Assembly (NCBI RefSeq): GCF_015354445.1 | Contig: NZ_JADKYT010000003.1 | Coordinates: forward strand, 1 to 64,000 | Origin: Methylophilus sp. QUAN | Lineage (GTDB): Bacteria; Pseudomonadota; Gammaproteobacteria; Burkholderiales; Methylophilaceae | Direction of reading: 5' to 3' | DNA length: 64,000 nt | The notes under the pieces: model-generated | The model's database searches: none | What the model saw: only the letters and a program-made list of their open reading frames with translations | What the model was told of the DNA's origin: nothing | In this document: one piece after another, positions 18,121-26,448 of the stretch | Position numbering within the stretch: position 1 is the stretch's first letter | How the letters are laid out: each line of letters opens with the position of its first letter | Position numbers and translations under genes: made by a program

Positions 18121-19599
18121 ATGCTAAATATTACTCATGACACCCAACTCGCTGCCGTAGATTTGGGTTCCAACAGTTTTCGCCTCGAAATCGGGCGCGT
18201 TGTGGACGGCCAGATTCTACGTGTCGACTATTTAAAAGAAGCTGTGCGACAAGGCGGCGACCTGGATGAAGAACGCAACCTGAAACCGCAGGCGTTTGAG
18301 CGCGGCCTGAAATGCCTGGCCCGTTTTGGCGAGCGCCTGAAAGGGTTTGCACCTGAGCATGTACGCGCGGTTGCCACGCAAACCTTGCGTGAAGCCGCCA
18401 ACAGCGACGAGTTTATCAAGCAGGCACAAAAAGTACTCGGCTACCCAATTGAGATTATCTCCGGCGTGGAAGAAGCGCGCCTGATTTACCAGGGCGTGAG
18501 CCGCATGCTGCCGCAATCAGACGAAAAACGCCTGGTAGTGGATATCGGCGGGCGCTCTACCGAATTTATCCTCGGCCAGCATTTCAAGGCCAATGTTACG
18601 GAGTCGTTACGCTTAGGCTCTGTTGGCTGGTCACAAAAATATTTTGCCGATGGCCAGTTCAGTGAGCGCAACTTTGAGCGCGCCGAAATTGCCGCCGAGT
18701 CCATTATCGACATGATTGCCAACCGCTACGTCGGCCAGTCCGAAGTGGCCTATGGCGCCTCTGGCACCGTGGGTGCCGTCGCTGATGTATTGGCGGGTGC
18801 CGGTTTTGCTACAGACCGCATCGAACGGGCACAACTGGAATGGCTGAAGCAAATTTTAATTAAGGCCAAATCTGCTGACCGCCTGAATATGGAAGGCCTT
18901 AAGGACGACAGGCGTGCCGTGATTGGTGGCGGGCTGGCGGTATTGACCGCGGTGTTTGACACCCTGAAACTGGACACACTGATGGTGGCGAACGGCGCCT
19001 TACGTCATGGCGTGCTATATGACATGCTGAGCTCTGACCATGCGACCGAAGATTTACGCACGGCATCGATTGCGCGGCTGTGTAAACGCTTTGGCGTCGA
19101 AATGGACCACGCCAACAATGTGAGCAAGCTGGCCTTGTATTTTTATGACGCCATGCAGGCTTGCGATAGCCAAAAACCACTGTTGCACTGGGCTGCATTG
19201 TGTCATGAAATCGGCTGGGCCATTTCGCACACCGACTGCAATAAACACGGCGCCTACATCCTGGACAACACAGAACTGATGGGTTTTGCACAAAGTGAGT
19301 TGCATACCATCAGCCTGCTGGTACTTGGCCATCAGGGTAAATTACGCAAACTGGCCGCCGACTTTGACAACCAGGACCTGGTCTGCCAGTTGATGGCCTT
19401 GCGGTTAGCAGTGATTTTCTGCCATTCGCGCCGCCTGCCAGCGCTCAAACACTTGCAACTGGAGCGTCATAAACAGCAATTTATCCTGGCACTGTCGTCA
19501 CAATGGGCCAGCCAGCACCCGCAAACCCATTACCTGCTGGAAGAGGAATGCCTGTTATGGCAAAAACTGGGCTGGCAGCTAGAGATCAGGCATAGCTAA
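18121..19599 (+). CDS. ppx: exopolyphosphatase (Ppx/GppA family)
   Basis: A 492-residue Ppx/GppA phosphatase, which removes terminal phosphate from polyphosphate (or from pppGpp). The actin-like ATPase-fold motifs are present: AAVDLGSNSFRLEIGRV (about 13), ATQTLREAANS (about 80), VEEARLIYQGV, VDIGGRSTEFILG (about 140) and AYGASGTVGAVADV (about 216); a C-terminal HD-type helical domain follows (HWAALCHEIGWAI). Facing ppk lies 2 kb away with a ParA locus between them, so polyphosphate is the likelier substrate. Ends at a bidirectional terminator. Confidence 0.9.
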   Translation: MLNITHDTQLAAVDLGSNSFRLEIGRVVDGQILRVDYLKEAVRQGGDLDEERNLKPQAFERGLKCLARFGERLKGFAPEHVRAVATQTLREAANSDEFIKQAQKVLGYPIEIISGVEEARLIYQGVSRMLPQSDEKRLVVDIGGRSTEFILGQHFKANVTESLRLGSVGWSQKYFADGQFSERNFERAEIAAESIIDMIANRYVGQSEVAYGASGTVGAVADVLAGAGFATDRIERAQLEWLKQILIKAKSADRLNMEGLKDDRRAVIGGGLAVLTAVFDTLKLDTLMVANGALRHGVLYDMLSSDHATEDLRTASIARLCKRFGVEMDHANNVSKLALYFYDAMQACDSQKPLLHWAALCHEIGWAISHTDCNKHGAYILDNTELMGFAQSELHTISLLVLGHQGKLRKLAADFDNQDLVCQLMALRLAVIFCHSRRLPALKHLQLERHKQQFILALSSQWASQHPQTHYLLEEECLLWQKLGWQLEIRHS

Positions 19600-19614
19600 A
19601 TAAAATAGTTAAAT

Positions 19615-19643
19615 AAAAAACGGGCATGTATGCCCGTTTTTTA
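19615..19643. terminator. bidirectional terminator between ppx and the ParA operon
   Basis: AAAAAACGGGCAT and ATGCCCGTTTTTT form a GC stem flanked by A and T runs on both sides, so it can end transcripts from ppx (plus) and from the ParA operon (minus). Confidence 0.88.
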
Positions 19644-19659
19644 TTGTGTTGATGACAAC

Positions 19660-19905
19660 TCAGTCTTTTTTCTTCTTGTCGCGTTTTTCGTCTTCTTCAC
19701 GCAGCTTGACCACTTTATCGCGCCACTCCTGCAATTGCTCATCTTCAATCTCAAGCTGCAAGGCCAGTGCTTCTTCCTGGCTTAGTTTTTCCTTGATAAA
19801 ACGCTTAGGCAATTTACCACCCATGCGTGACAGAATGCGTTCAGCCTCATCAGCGCTCAATTGTTTTACTTTATCCAGATACACCGGATTTACCTTGTCT
19901 TTCAT
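19660..19905 (-). CDS. small highly charged helical protein
   Basis: An 81-residue protein, unrecognised. It is rich in Lys, Glu and Asp and mostly helical: LDKVKQLSADEAERILSRMGG, FIKEKLSQEEALALQLEIEDE, then a coiled-coil-like WRDKVVKLREEDEKR and a terminal KKKKD. The ATG at 19905 has AGGGAG; the frame upstream overlaps parA and was rejected. It follows parA by 38 bases and is probably in its operon. By position it could be a ParA partner or adaptor, but nothing in the sequence proves it. Confidence 0.68.
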   Translation of the reverse strand: MKDKVNPVYLDKVKQLSADEAERILSRMGGKLPKRFIKEKLSQEEALALQLEIEDEQLQEWRDKVVKLREEDEKRDKKKKD

Positions 19906-19943
19906 AGCACTCCCTTTGATTCCCTGTTTGTCACAGGCTCGCT

Positions 19944-20564
19944 TTAACTGTTTTGCAGAATCCAGTCGGTGACCGGATTCCACTGCGCAATGTCGACCTC
20001 TTTCAAGCTGTTCGACAATTCAAAAATACTTAAGCCTTCCTCCGCTGCCGTCACATAAATTTGTGATGAACGCAGCATGGAAAGCACGGCAAAGCCTGAT
20101 TCATCCATAAATGCTAGCAGGCGCTCTGCTGAGCGCGTGCGAGGCATCACACGCATGCCCACCAGGCCAACAAATGTCTTGTGCTTGCGCACGGCTTTTT
20201 CTTCAGCCAGCAGCTCCAAAAAGTCTTGCGTGGCCCCAATATCAAATGCAGATGGCGCAATAGGCACCAACACCAGGTCAGCCTCGGTCACCGCATCAGA
20301 AATCTTTTTGTCCCGCAGCCCGCCCGGCGAGTCAGTAATCACCCAATCTGCTTTCTGCAAGGCAGATTTACCAAGGTCTTCGGCATTAAACACGGTGGCA
20401 ACATGCGATGGGCGGCGCGCCAGCCAGTCAGCTGAAGACTGCTGGCGGTCAATATCTTCCAGCACGATTTTGTGCCCCAGTTGCGCCAGATAGCCAGCAA
20501 GATTGGTGGCCAGAGTGGTTTTGCCGCAGCCTCCTTTGGTATTTGCCACCAATACCCTGCGCAT
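19944..20564 (-). CDS. orphan ParA-family ATPase
   Basis: A 206-residue ParA/MinD-type ATPase. The deviant Walker A is NTKGGCGKTT (residues 8-17) with both lysines; Walker A' is VLEDIDRQQSSADW, and switch II is WVITDSPGGL (about 74). There is no N-terminal DNA-binding domain, as in short orphan ParA proteins that position plasmids, chemoreceptors, carboxysomes or other cargo on the nucleoid. No parB gene is adjacent; instead a small charged protein lies downstream and a lysine/alanine-rich DNA-binding-type protein is divergent at 20708. It is placed between ppx and ppk, which suggests polyphosphate-granule positioning (inference). Confidence 0.85.
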   Translation of the reverse strand: MRRVLVANTKGGCGKTTLATNLAGYLAQLGHKIVLEDIDRQQSSADWLARRPSHVATVFNAEDLGKSALQKADWVITDSPGGLRDKKISDAVTEADLVLVPIAPSAFDIGATQDFLELLAEEKAVRKHKTFVGLVGMRVMPRTRSAERLLAFMDESGFAVLSMLRSSQIYVTAAEEGLSIFELSNSLKEVDIAQWNPVTDWILQNS

Positions 20565-20649
20565 CTCATACTCCCTGATTAAAGGTGCTGCATTTTGTCA
20601 TGAAAAACAGCCTCTATAACACCACAAAAATATGAAATATTTATGACAA

Positions 20650-20677
20650 TTGACGTCAGCAAAAAACGGTATAAACT
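20650..20677 (+). promoter_or_regulatory. candidate promoter of the H1-like gene
   Basis: TTGACG (20650-20655) is followed after 16 bases by TAAACT (20672-20677), with an overlapping TATAAA two bases earlier. The -35 box contains a palindromic TGACGTCA. The start codon at 20708 has a strong AGGAG site. The 143-base gap between divergent parA and this gene must hold both promoters. Confidence 0.45.
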
Positions 20678-20707
20678 GTTTTCACAATATCAATTCAGGA
20701 GAACCAC

Positions 20708-21223
20708 ATGGCCAGCAAACCAGTCGCCAAACCCTTGAGCACCAATAAACCAGCCACAGCAAAAACTAGCAACCCAGCCAAGCCAGTCGCAACCAAACCG
20801 GTTGCTGCCACGCCTGCCAGCGCGAAACCTGTTGCTGCAAAGCCCTCTACTGTAAAACCAGCCACGGCCAAACCTGCCATTAAGCCGATTGCCAAAGCCG
20901 TTGCAAAAACAGCGGCCGCTACGAAAAAAGTGGCTCCTGCCAGCTCAGCCATTAAAGTGGTGAACAAAACAGCGACAACGACTGAAAAGGACAAACCCAA
21001 AACCAGCAAGGTAAAAATGGAGCGCGATAGCTTCACCATGCCAAAAGAAGAGTATGCGCAAATCGCTACCTTGAAAAAACGCCTCGAAGGCCTGGCCAAA
21101 CCAGCCAAGAAGAGCGAACTGTTGAGGGCAGGCTTGAAGCTGCTATCAGCAATGGATGACGCCTCTTTGAAAGCAGCGATGGCGGCCGTGCCAACGATTA
21201 AAACCGGCAGACCAAAGAAATAA
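20708..21223 (+). CDS. histone H1-like Lys/Ala/Pro-rich protein with C-terminal ribbon-helix-helix-like domain
   Basis: A 171-residue basic protein. Residues 4-80 are low-complexity KPVA/KPATAK repeats like the tails of bacterial histone H1-like proteins (AlgP, HctB, PhaM), expected to bind DNA or polyanions. Residues about 105-150 look like a ribbon-helix-helix fold: strand DSFTMP, helix KEEYAQIATLKKRL, turn, helix KKSELLRAGLKLLSAM. The protein ends TGRPKK, an AT-hook-like GRP core. Divergent from parA and next to sixA-ppk. AlgP of Pseudomonas, a KPAA-repeat protein, has been linked to polyphosphate granules, so a granule-nucleoid linker is plausible but unproven. Confidence 0.75.
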   Translation: MASKPVAKPLSTNKPATAKTSNPAKPVATKPVAATPASAKPVAAKPSTVKPATAKPAIKPIAKAVAKTAAATKKVAPASSAIKVVNKTATTTEKDKPKTSKVKMERDSFTMPKEEYAQIATLKKRLEGLAKPAKKSELLRAGLKLLSAMDDASLKAAMAAVPTIKTGRPKK

Positions 21224-21267
21224 GCCTGCATGCACCTGACTTAAAATAGCCAGGTCATAGCCACCGC

Positions 21268-21732
21268 TTACTCAATCAAATCGGGGCTTTGCACACTATA
21301 TAATTTATAGGGTGGCCCCGATTTTGGTAGCCGCAACCACCACACGGCACCTTTCTTAATACTGATCTGCCCGTCTGGCATGCCCAGGCTTTGCGCTGCC
21401 AGTTCCCCTATCCAGGGCTGGTGGCCGACCAGCATCACAGTCTCAAACGGACTTTGCGCCAGCAACTGCAATAAAGGCTCCAATGGCCTTTCGGGCGCCA
21501 GCCGACTATCCTCCTGCCAATCATCGCCCCAATAAGCCACGGTTTCACGCGTACGCACCGCAGGGCTCACCAGCACATACGTCTGTTTTGGCAGATACTT
21601 CTTGAGCCAGCTCGCCATTTGCTTGGCCTGTTTATGCCCTTTTTTGGTCAGCGCGCGCTCAAGGTCAGAGGCGCCGTGCAATAACACTTCGGCTTCGGCA
21701 TGACGCCATAAAATCAAATTTTTCACTGACAT
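21268..21732 (-). CDS. sixA: phosphohistidine phosphatase SixA
   Basis: A 154-residue single-domain histidine phosphatase. The catalytic LILWRHAEAE lies at the N-terminus; VSPAVRTRETVAYW and VMLVGHQPWIGELAA supply the other conserved Arg and His. SixA removes phosphate from histidine phosphotransfer domains (ArcB, NPr) in E. coli. It begins 9 bases after the ppk stop, so it is cotranscribed with polyphosphate kinase, itself a phosphohistidine enzyme; whether SixA acts on it is unknown. Confidence 0.88.
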   Translation of the reverse strand: MSVKNLILWRHAEAEVLLHGASDLERALTKKGHKQAKQMASWLKKYLPKQTYVLVSPAVRTRETVAYWGDDWQEDSRLAPERPLEPLLQLLAQSPFETVMLVGHQPWIGELAAQSLGMPDGQISIKKGAVWWLRLPKSGPPYKLYSVQSPDLIE

Positions 21733-21741
21733 CGCGCGGCA

Positions 21742-23784
21742 CTACATGGAATGATATTGTTGCAATAACAGGTTCTGGCAAGACAGCGGCTCGGCATCCT
21801 GCGCCAATTGTGCCACAGGCACATACTGGCCTTTTTCTGCCAATTGCCAGGCATCCTTGTTGTCTTGCAGGTAAAGCTGCAGGCTTTCCTGGTAAATGCG
21901 GCTTTGCATGGCCGGGTCTTTAATAGGCCAGGCGAGCTCAACCCGCCGCATCATATTGCGGCTCATCCAGTCAGCGCTGGATAGCCACATCTGCACTTGC
22001 CCATCCAGCTCAAAATAAAACACGCGTGAATGCTCCAGCAAGCGACCGACGATAGAACGCACGCGGATCCGACCTTTGACTGCGGGTGAGTCGACCGGCA
22101 AGATGCAGGCACCGCGCACAATCAAGTCAATCTCCACGCCTGCGCTGGCAGCCTTCATCAAAGCGGCCACCAACGGCACATCTGTCAGGGCGTTCATTTT
22201 GGCAATCACCCTGGCTGGTTTGCCCTGTTTCGCCAGGCGCTGGGCCTTCTCCAGCTGCTTGATCATGCTGTTTTGCAGGGTAAATGGTGCCACCAGCAAA
22301 TGTTTCAGGGCCGGAATCGGCAACTCGCTGGTCAGGTGGCGGAACACCGTTTCCATTTCGCGCGTCAGGTTGGCATCCGCAGTCAGCATGCTCCAGTCTG
22401 TGTATAAACGCGTGGTTTTCGGATTGTAGTTACCGGTAGAAAGGTGGCCGTAACGGTGAATCACTTTGCCTTCGCGACGCATAATCAGCAACATTTTTGC
22501 GTGCGTTTTCAAGCCCACAACACCATATACCACTTGCGCGCCGACTGACTCCAAGGCCTCCGCCCAGTTAATGTTTGCCTCTTCGTCAAAGCGCGCTTTG
22601 AGCTCCACCACCACCAGCACTTCTTTGCCACGACGCACGGCCTCTTGCAGCAAGCGCAACATGCGTGGATCCGCACCGGTACGGTAAATCGTCATACGGA
22701 TAGCAAGCACCTGATCGTCTTTGACCGCTTCTTCCAGTAATTGGATGACCACCTCAAAACTCTCGTAAGGCTGGTGAATCAGCAGGTCTTTTTCACGCAT
22801 TTGTGCCAGCAAGGAGGTATTACGTTTGATATGTCGTGGCCAGTGCGGTTGGAAAGGCACAAACTTGAGGTGGTCGCCCTTGGCCATGTCTGGCAACTGG
22901 ATCAAACGCCCCAGGTTTACCGGCCCGTTAACGCGATAAAGCGCGAGCGGCGGCAGGTTAAACTGCTTAAGCAGAAACTCGGCCAGCGTGTCATCACATT
23001 CCTGTGTGACCTCCAGGCGCACGGCTTCACCATATTGACGATGCGCCAGCTCTTCACGCAAGGCCGTACGCAAGTTGATCACATCATCCTCATCTACCTC
23101 AAGGTCACTATTACGCGTGACGCGGAACTGGGAGAAATGCAGGATGCTGGCGCCCTGGAACAGCACTTCCAGATTGGCGCGGATAATACTGGTCAAGGAT
23201 ACAAAGCATTGTTCGCCTTTGCTGATGGACGGCGGCAACTGCACCAGCCGCGGCACCACACGCGGCACACGTACAATCGCAATTTTCTCTTCGTCATCAA
23301 CAGCAATGCGCACAATAAAATTGAGAGACTTATTGGCAACTTGCGGGAACGGATGCGATGGATCCAGCGAGACTGGCATTAAAAACGGCAGCACTTCACG
23401 CTTGAAGTAATTAGACACCCAAGTGGTTTGCTCTGGTGTACGCACACCACCAGAGACCAGGTGCACGCTTTCTTTCGCCAGCGCTGGCATCAGCGCATCA
23501 TTAAACAACTGGTATTGTTGCGCCACCAGCGCCTGTGCCATGGTAGCCACTTGTTCACAGGTCGTGGCTGACACTGGCCCGCTGGTCACACCTTGCTGAT
23601 ACGCCTCCATCTGCAAGGGCATGCGCACCTCAAAGAACTCATCAAGATTGTTAGAGACGATACATAAAAAACGTAAACGCTCGAGTAGGGGATAGTCCTC
23701 TCGCTGCGCTAAAGACAGTACACGGGCATTAAAACTGAGAATGCTAAGGTCTCTGTCAAGCAGAGCAGGCGTGGTATTTTTCAT
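21742..23784 (-). CDS. ppk: polyphosphate kinase 1
   Basis: A 680-residue PPK1, which builds long-chain polyphosphate reversibly from ATP at the membrane. The N-terminal domain starts LLDRDLSILSFNARVL with CIVSNNLDEFFEVRM; the catalytic C-terminal half has ARFDEEANINWAEALESVGAQVVYGVVGLKTHAKMLLI, with the His of KTHAK as the expected phosphorylated residue, then RYGHLSTGNYNPKTTRLYTDWSML. Length matches E. coli (688). Followed by sixA in an operon. Antisense frames of up to 213 residues across it are shadows. Confidence 0.97.
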   Translation of the reverse strand: MKNTTPALLDRDLSILSFNARVLSLAQREDYPLLERLRFLCIVSNNLDEFFEVRMPLQMEAYQQGVTSGPVSATTCEQVATMAQALVAQQYQLFNDALMPALAKESVHLVSGGVRTPEQTTWVSNYFKREVLPFLMPVSLDPSHPFPQVANKSLNFIVRIAVDDEEKIAIVRVPRVVPRLVQLPPSISKGEQCFVSLTSIIRANLEVLFQGASILHFSQFRVTRNSDLEVDEDDVINLRTALREELAHRQYGEAVRLEVTQECDDTLAEFLLKQFNLPPLALYRVNGPVNLGRLIQLPDMAKGDHLKFVPFQPHWPRHIKRNTSLLAQMREKDLLIHQPYESFEVVIQLLEEAVKDDQVLAIRMTIYRTGADPRMLRLLQEAVRRGKEVLVVVELKARFDEEANINWAEALESVGAQVVYGVVGLKTHAKMLLIMRREGKVIHRYGHLSTGNYNPKTTRLYTDWSMLTADANLTREMETVFRHLTSELPIPALKHLLVAPFTLQNSMIKQLEKAQRLAKQGKPARVIAKMNALTDVPLVAALMKAASAGVEIDLIVRGACILPVDSPAVKGRIRVRSIVGRLLEHSRVFYFELDGQVQMWLSSADWMSRNMMRRVELAWPIKDPAMQSRIYQESLQLYLQDNKDAWQLAEKGQYVPVAQLAQDAEPLSCQNLLLQQYHSM

Positions 23785-23851
23785 GGCGATTATTGTATCG
23801 ACTCAACCTGTGTCAAATGTGACAGTTTTATGAAATTAAACAAACGTGTTA

Positions 23852-25396
23852 TTACAAATACGCCAATTGCTGCAACCGTTGCTCAGCAAGTGTGCCAAGC
23901 GCTACCCGCTCATCTGTAGTCATCTTGGCAATATGTTTGACCATGAGCCGCGTACGTGGATTGCTCGCCAGCCAAGCCTCATGTTTGATTAAAAACGCCC
24001 AATACAACGTCGTCAACGGACAGGCACGCTCCCCTGTTTTTTGCTTGGGGTCGTATTTGCAACCCGCACAATAATTGCTCATGCGCTGAATATAAGCGCC
24101 ACTCGCCACATACGGCTTGCTGGTAAAACGGCCACCATTGGCAAACAAAGCCATGCCTACCACATTCGGCAACTCGACCCACTCGACGGCATCCACATAC
24201 ACCGCCAAAAACCAGTCAGAGACCTGCTGTGGCGACAGTTGCGCCAGGGTCGAGAATAGCCCAATGACCATCAGCCGCTGAATATGGTGGGCATAGCCCG
24301 TTTGCAAGGTTTGACTGATGCACTGCGACAAACATTGCATCTGCGTCTCACCAGTCCAAAACCAGCCTGGCAAATCCCGCGTATGCTGAAAATAATTGGC
24401 TGACTTTAGCCCCGGCATCTCCAGCCAATAAACCCCACGCACAAACTCGCGCCACCCCAATATCTGGCGAATAAAGCCTTCAACACTGCCCAATGGCGCC
24501 TGACCGCTCACATAGGCTTGCTCGGCAGCGGCAATCACTTCGCGCGGATTGAGCAATTTAAGGTTAAGCGCTGAGGCCAGCAGTGAATGCCATAAATATG
24601 GCGTGTTTTGCCACATGGCGTCTTGATATGGGCCAAATTGAGGTAATTTCTCGGTGATAAAGTGCGTAAGCAAGGTGAGTGCTTGCTCACGCGTGACTGG
24701 CCAGGCAAAAGCCTCCAGTTGGCCCGGGTGATCTGCAAAACGCGCCTTGACCAGCGCGAATACTTCCAGGGTGATTGCATCTGGTGTAAACCCCGGCGCT
24801 GGCACCAGCGCTTGCGGGCCTTGCCTGCCTAGTGGTTGCCGATTGTCATGGTCGTAATTCCAGTCACCGCCCGCAGGCGCATCGCCAGCCATTAAAATAT
24901 TGTATTTTTTACGCATGCCGCGATAAAAAAACTCCATGCGCAAAGAAGTATTTTTTTCGCCATACTTCGCGGCCCAGCGTTTGAACTGGTCTATGCTGCA
25001 CATAAAATGCGTGTCTTGCAGCACTTGTAAGGGCGTTGCATGTTGCTTAGCCACAGCCTGCAGGCTTTGCCAGACACGCCAATCACCGGGTTCACATACT
25101 TTGATTGCCTGTGGTTGATGCTGCTGCAACATGCGCTGCCAAATCGCAGGCAAATCCGGGTAGTCATGCGACGCGAGGCTAAAATAAGTGAGCGGGAATT
25201 GTTGGGCGCGCAACTGGTGGGCGAAGTGACGCATGGCAGATAAAAATAGTGTAATGCGCTGCCGGTGCGACCACACATGCTGAGACTCGTGAGCGACCTC
25301 TGCCATGACGATATGATCTTGCATGGGGTCAAACCCCTGTAATGCAGGGTTATCCAGCGTCAGCTGGTCGCCAAGAATAATGACAAGGTTTCTCAT
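23852..25396 (-). CDS. cryptochrome/photolyase-family protein (FeS-BCP / CryB-PhrB type)
   Basis: A 514-residue flavoprotein of the iron-sulfur bacterial cryptochrome/(6-4) photolyase group (COG3046). The N-terminus LVIILGDQLTLDNPALQGFDP, the central GSVEGFIRQILGWREFVRG and the C-terminal YCAGCKYDPKQKTGERACPLTTLYW, whose cysteines are expected to hold a 4Fe-4S cluster, are typical. Likely role: light-driven repair of UV-damaged DNA, or light sensing. The ATG at 25396 overlaps the stop of the DUF2256 gene by ATGA, which fixes this start. A longer frame to 25426 was rejected. Confidence 0.9.
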   Translation of the reverse strand: MRNLVIILGDQLTLDNPALQGFDPMQDHIVMAEVAHESQHVWSHRQRITLFLSAMRHFAHQLRAQQFPLTYFSLASHDYPDLPAIWQRMLQQHQPQAIKVCEPGDWRVWQSLQAVAKQHATPLQVLQDTHFMCSIDQFKRWAAKYGEKNTSLRMEFFYRGMRKKYNILMAGDAPAGGDWNYDHDNRQPLGRQGPQALVPAPGFTPDAITLEVFALVKARFADHPGQLEAFAWPVTREQALTLLTHFITEKLPQFGPYQDAMWQNTPYLWHSLLASALNLKLLNPREVIAAAEQAYVSGQAPLGSVEGFIRQILGWREFVRGVYWLEMPGLKSANYFQHTRDLPGWFWTGETQMQCLSQCISQTLQTGYAHHIQRLMVIGLFSTLAQLSPQQVSDWFLAVYVDAVEWVELPNVVGMALFANGGRFTSKPYVASGAYIQRMSNYCAGCKYDPKQKTGERACPLTTLYWAFLIKHEAWLASNPRTRLMVKHIAKMTTDERVALGTLAEQRLQQLAYL

Positions 25397-25554
25397 TTGA
25401 CGTGTTTTGATGGCGTGCGGCGACAACGTTCAGAACAATATTTGACTTGATCCCAATTGTTAGCCCATGCTTTACGCCAAGTCATGGGTCTGCCGCATTG
25501 CTGGCAAAGCTTGGTGGGTAGATGGCTTTTATTCCCTTTATAGTTGCCAGTCAT
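25393..25554 (-). CDS. DUF2256-type zinc-ribbon small protein
   Basis: A 53-residue gene found by reading the gap between tpiA and the photolyase gene. The protein begins MTGNYKGNKSHLPTKLC, has CQQCGRPMTWRKAW and then VKYCSERCRR: two Cys pairs (CxxC and CxxxC) that form a zinc ribbon. DUF2256 proteins of this size and pattern are commonly encoded beside FeS-type photolyases; their function is unknown. It overlaps both neighbours by ATGA (tpiA stop at 25551, photolyase start at 25396), so the three genes are translationally coupled. Confidence 0.88.
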   Translation of the reverse strand: MTGNYKGNKSHLPTKLCQQCGRPMTWRKAWANNWDQVKYCSERCRRTPSKHVK

Positions 25555-26381
25555 GCCTCAAACACGGGGACCGCTCGCGATGACTCACGCACAGCTGTTT
25601 TTTGCTGGTAGCAACGGCTGGCAATCTTGCAGATATCGACAAAATCTTCAGCAACCAGCGCGGCACGGCCCAATAAGCCACCATCTATATCTGGCATGCT
25701 GAGTAAACTGTAGGCATTTTTAGGCGCCATACTGCCGCCATAGACAATACGAATCTGCTCGGCAAACTCGCGGTCGCGCTCAGCAATCATCATACGGATA
25801 AACGCGTGCATGCGCTGTGCCTGCTCAGGCGTGGCATGCTCGCCGGTGCCAATCGCCCACACAGGCTCATAGGCAATGACCATATTGAATTTTTTGGCTA
25901 GCGCGAAGGCTTCATCATCCAGGCCATACACTACATTCAGCATCTGGTTGCGCACGATCAGTTCGGCCATATTGCCATCGCGCTCATCCTGGGTCTCACC
26001 GACACAAAAAATAGGCGTCAGCCCGGCATGCAAAGCATTGAGCAGGCGCTTGGTAGCGACCTGGTTACTTTCTAGTTTGAGGGCACGGCGTTCAGAATGG
26101 CCGATAATGGTATAGGTGCAGCCAAACTCGGCCACCATTTTGGCGGAAATACAGGAGGTAAACGCACCCTCTGTGAACTGGCTGACATTTTGCGCGCCCC
26201 AGGCAATCGTGGAGTCTTGCAGCAAGTCTTGCGCCTGATACAAGTACACATAAGGCAAGCAGACGGCAGTGGCTACGCCATCGAGGTCGTGCAACTCTTG
26301 CTTGAGCCTGTTCAGCAAGCCTTGATTTTCAAGCAAGCCGCCGTGCAGCTTCCAGTTACCAATGACTAGTTTTTCTCGCAT
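25551..26381 (-). CDS. tpiA: triosephosphate isomerase (copy 1)
   Basis: A 276-residue TIM-barrel enzyme interconverting dihydroxyacetone phosphate and glyceraldehyde-3-phosphate. The active-site set is complete: NWK at residues 8-10 (VIGNWKLHGG), His in TIIGHSERRA (about 95), Glu in AYEPVWAIGTG (about 170) and the phosphate loop YGGSM. It has about 20 residues more than E. coli TpiA at the C-terminus. It lies in a fbp-fba-tpiA cluster on the same strand, so it serves sugar-phosphate interconversion. A second, more divergent copy is at 48255. Confidence 0.95.
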   Translation of the reverse strand: MREKLVIGNWKLHGGLLENQGLLNRLKQELHDLDGVATAVCLPYVYLYQAQDLLQDSTIAWGAQNVSQFTEGAFTSCISAKMVAEFGCTYTIIGHSERRALKLESNQVATKRLLNALHAGLTPIFCVGETQDERDGNMAELIVRNQMLNVVYGLDDEAFALAKKFNMVIAYEPVWAIGTGEHATPEQAQRMHAFIRMMIAERDREFAEQIRIVYGGSMAPKNAYSLLSMPDIDGGLLGRAALVAEDFVDICKIASRCYQQKTAVRESSRAVPVFEA

Positions 26382-26448
26382 GATGGGATTCCTTTGCTCA
26401 TGCCCCCTCGATTTATAATTGCTTTTTTAGGCTGTTTATCTCATGTTG

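Noticed and set aside
22741-23382. 213-residue plus-strand frame
   Set aside because: Antisense to the coding sequence of ppk; a compositional shadow.
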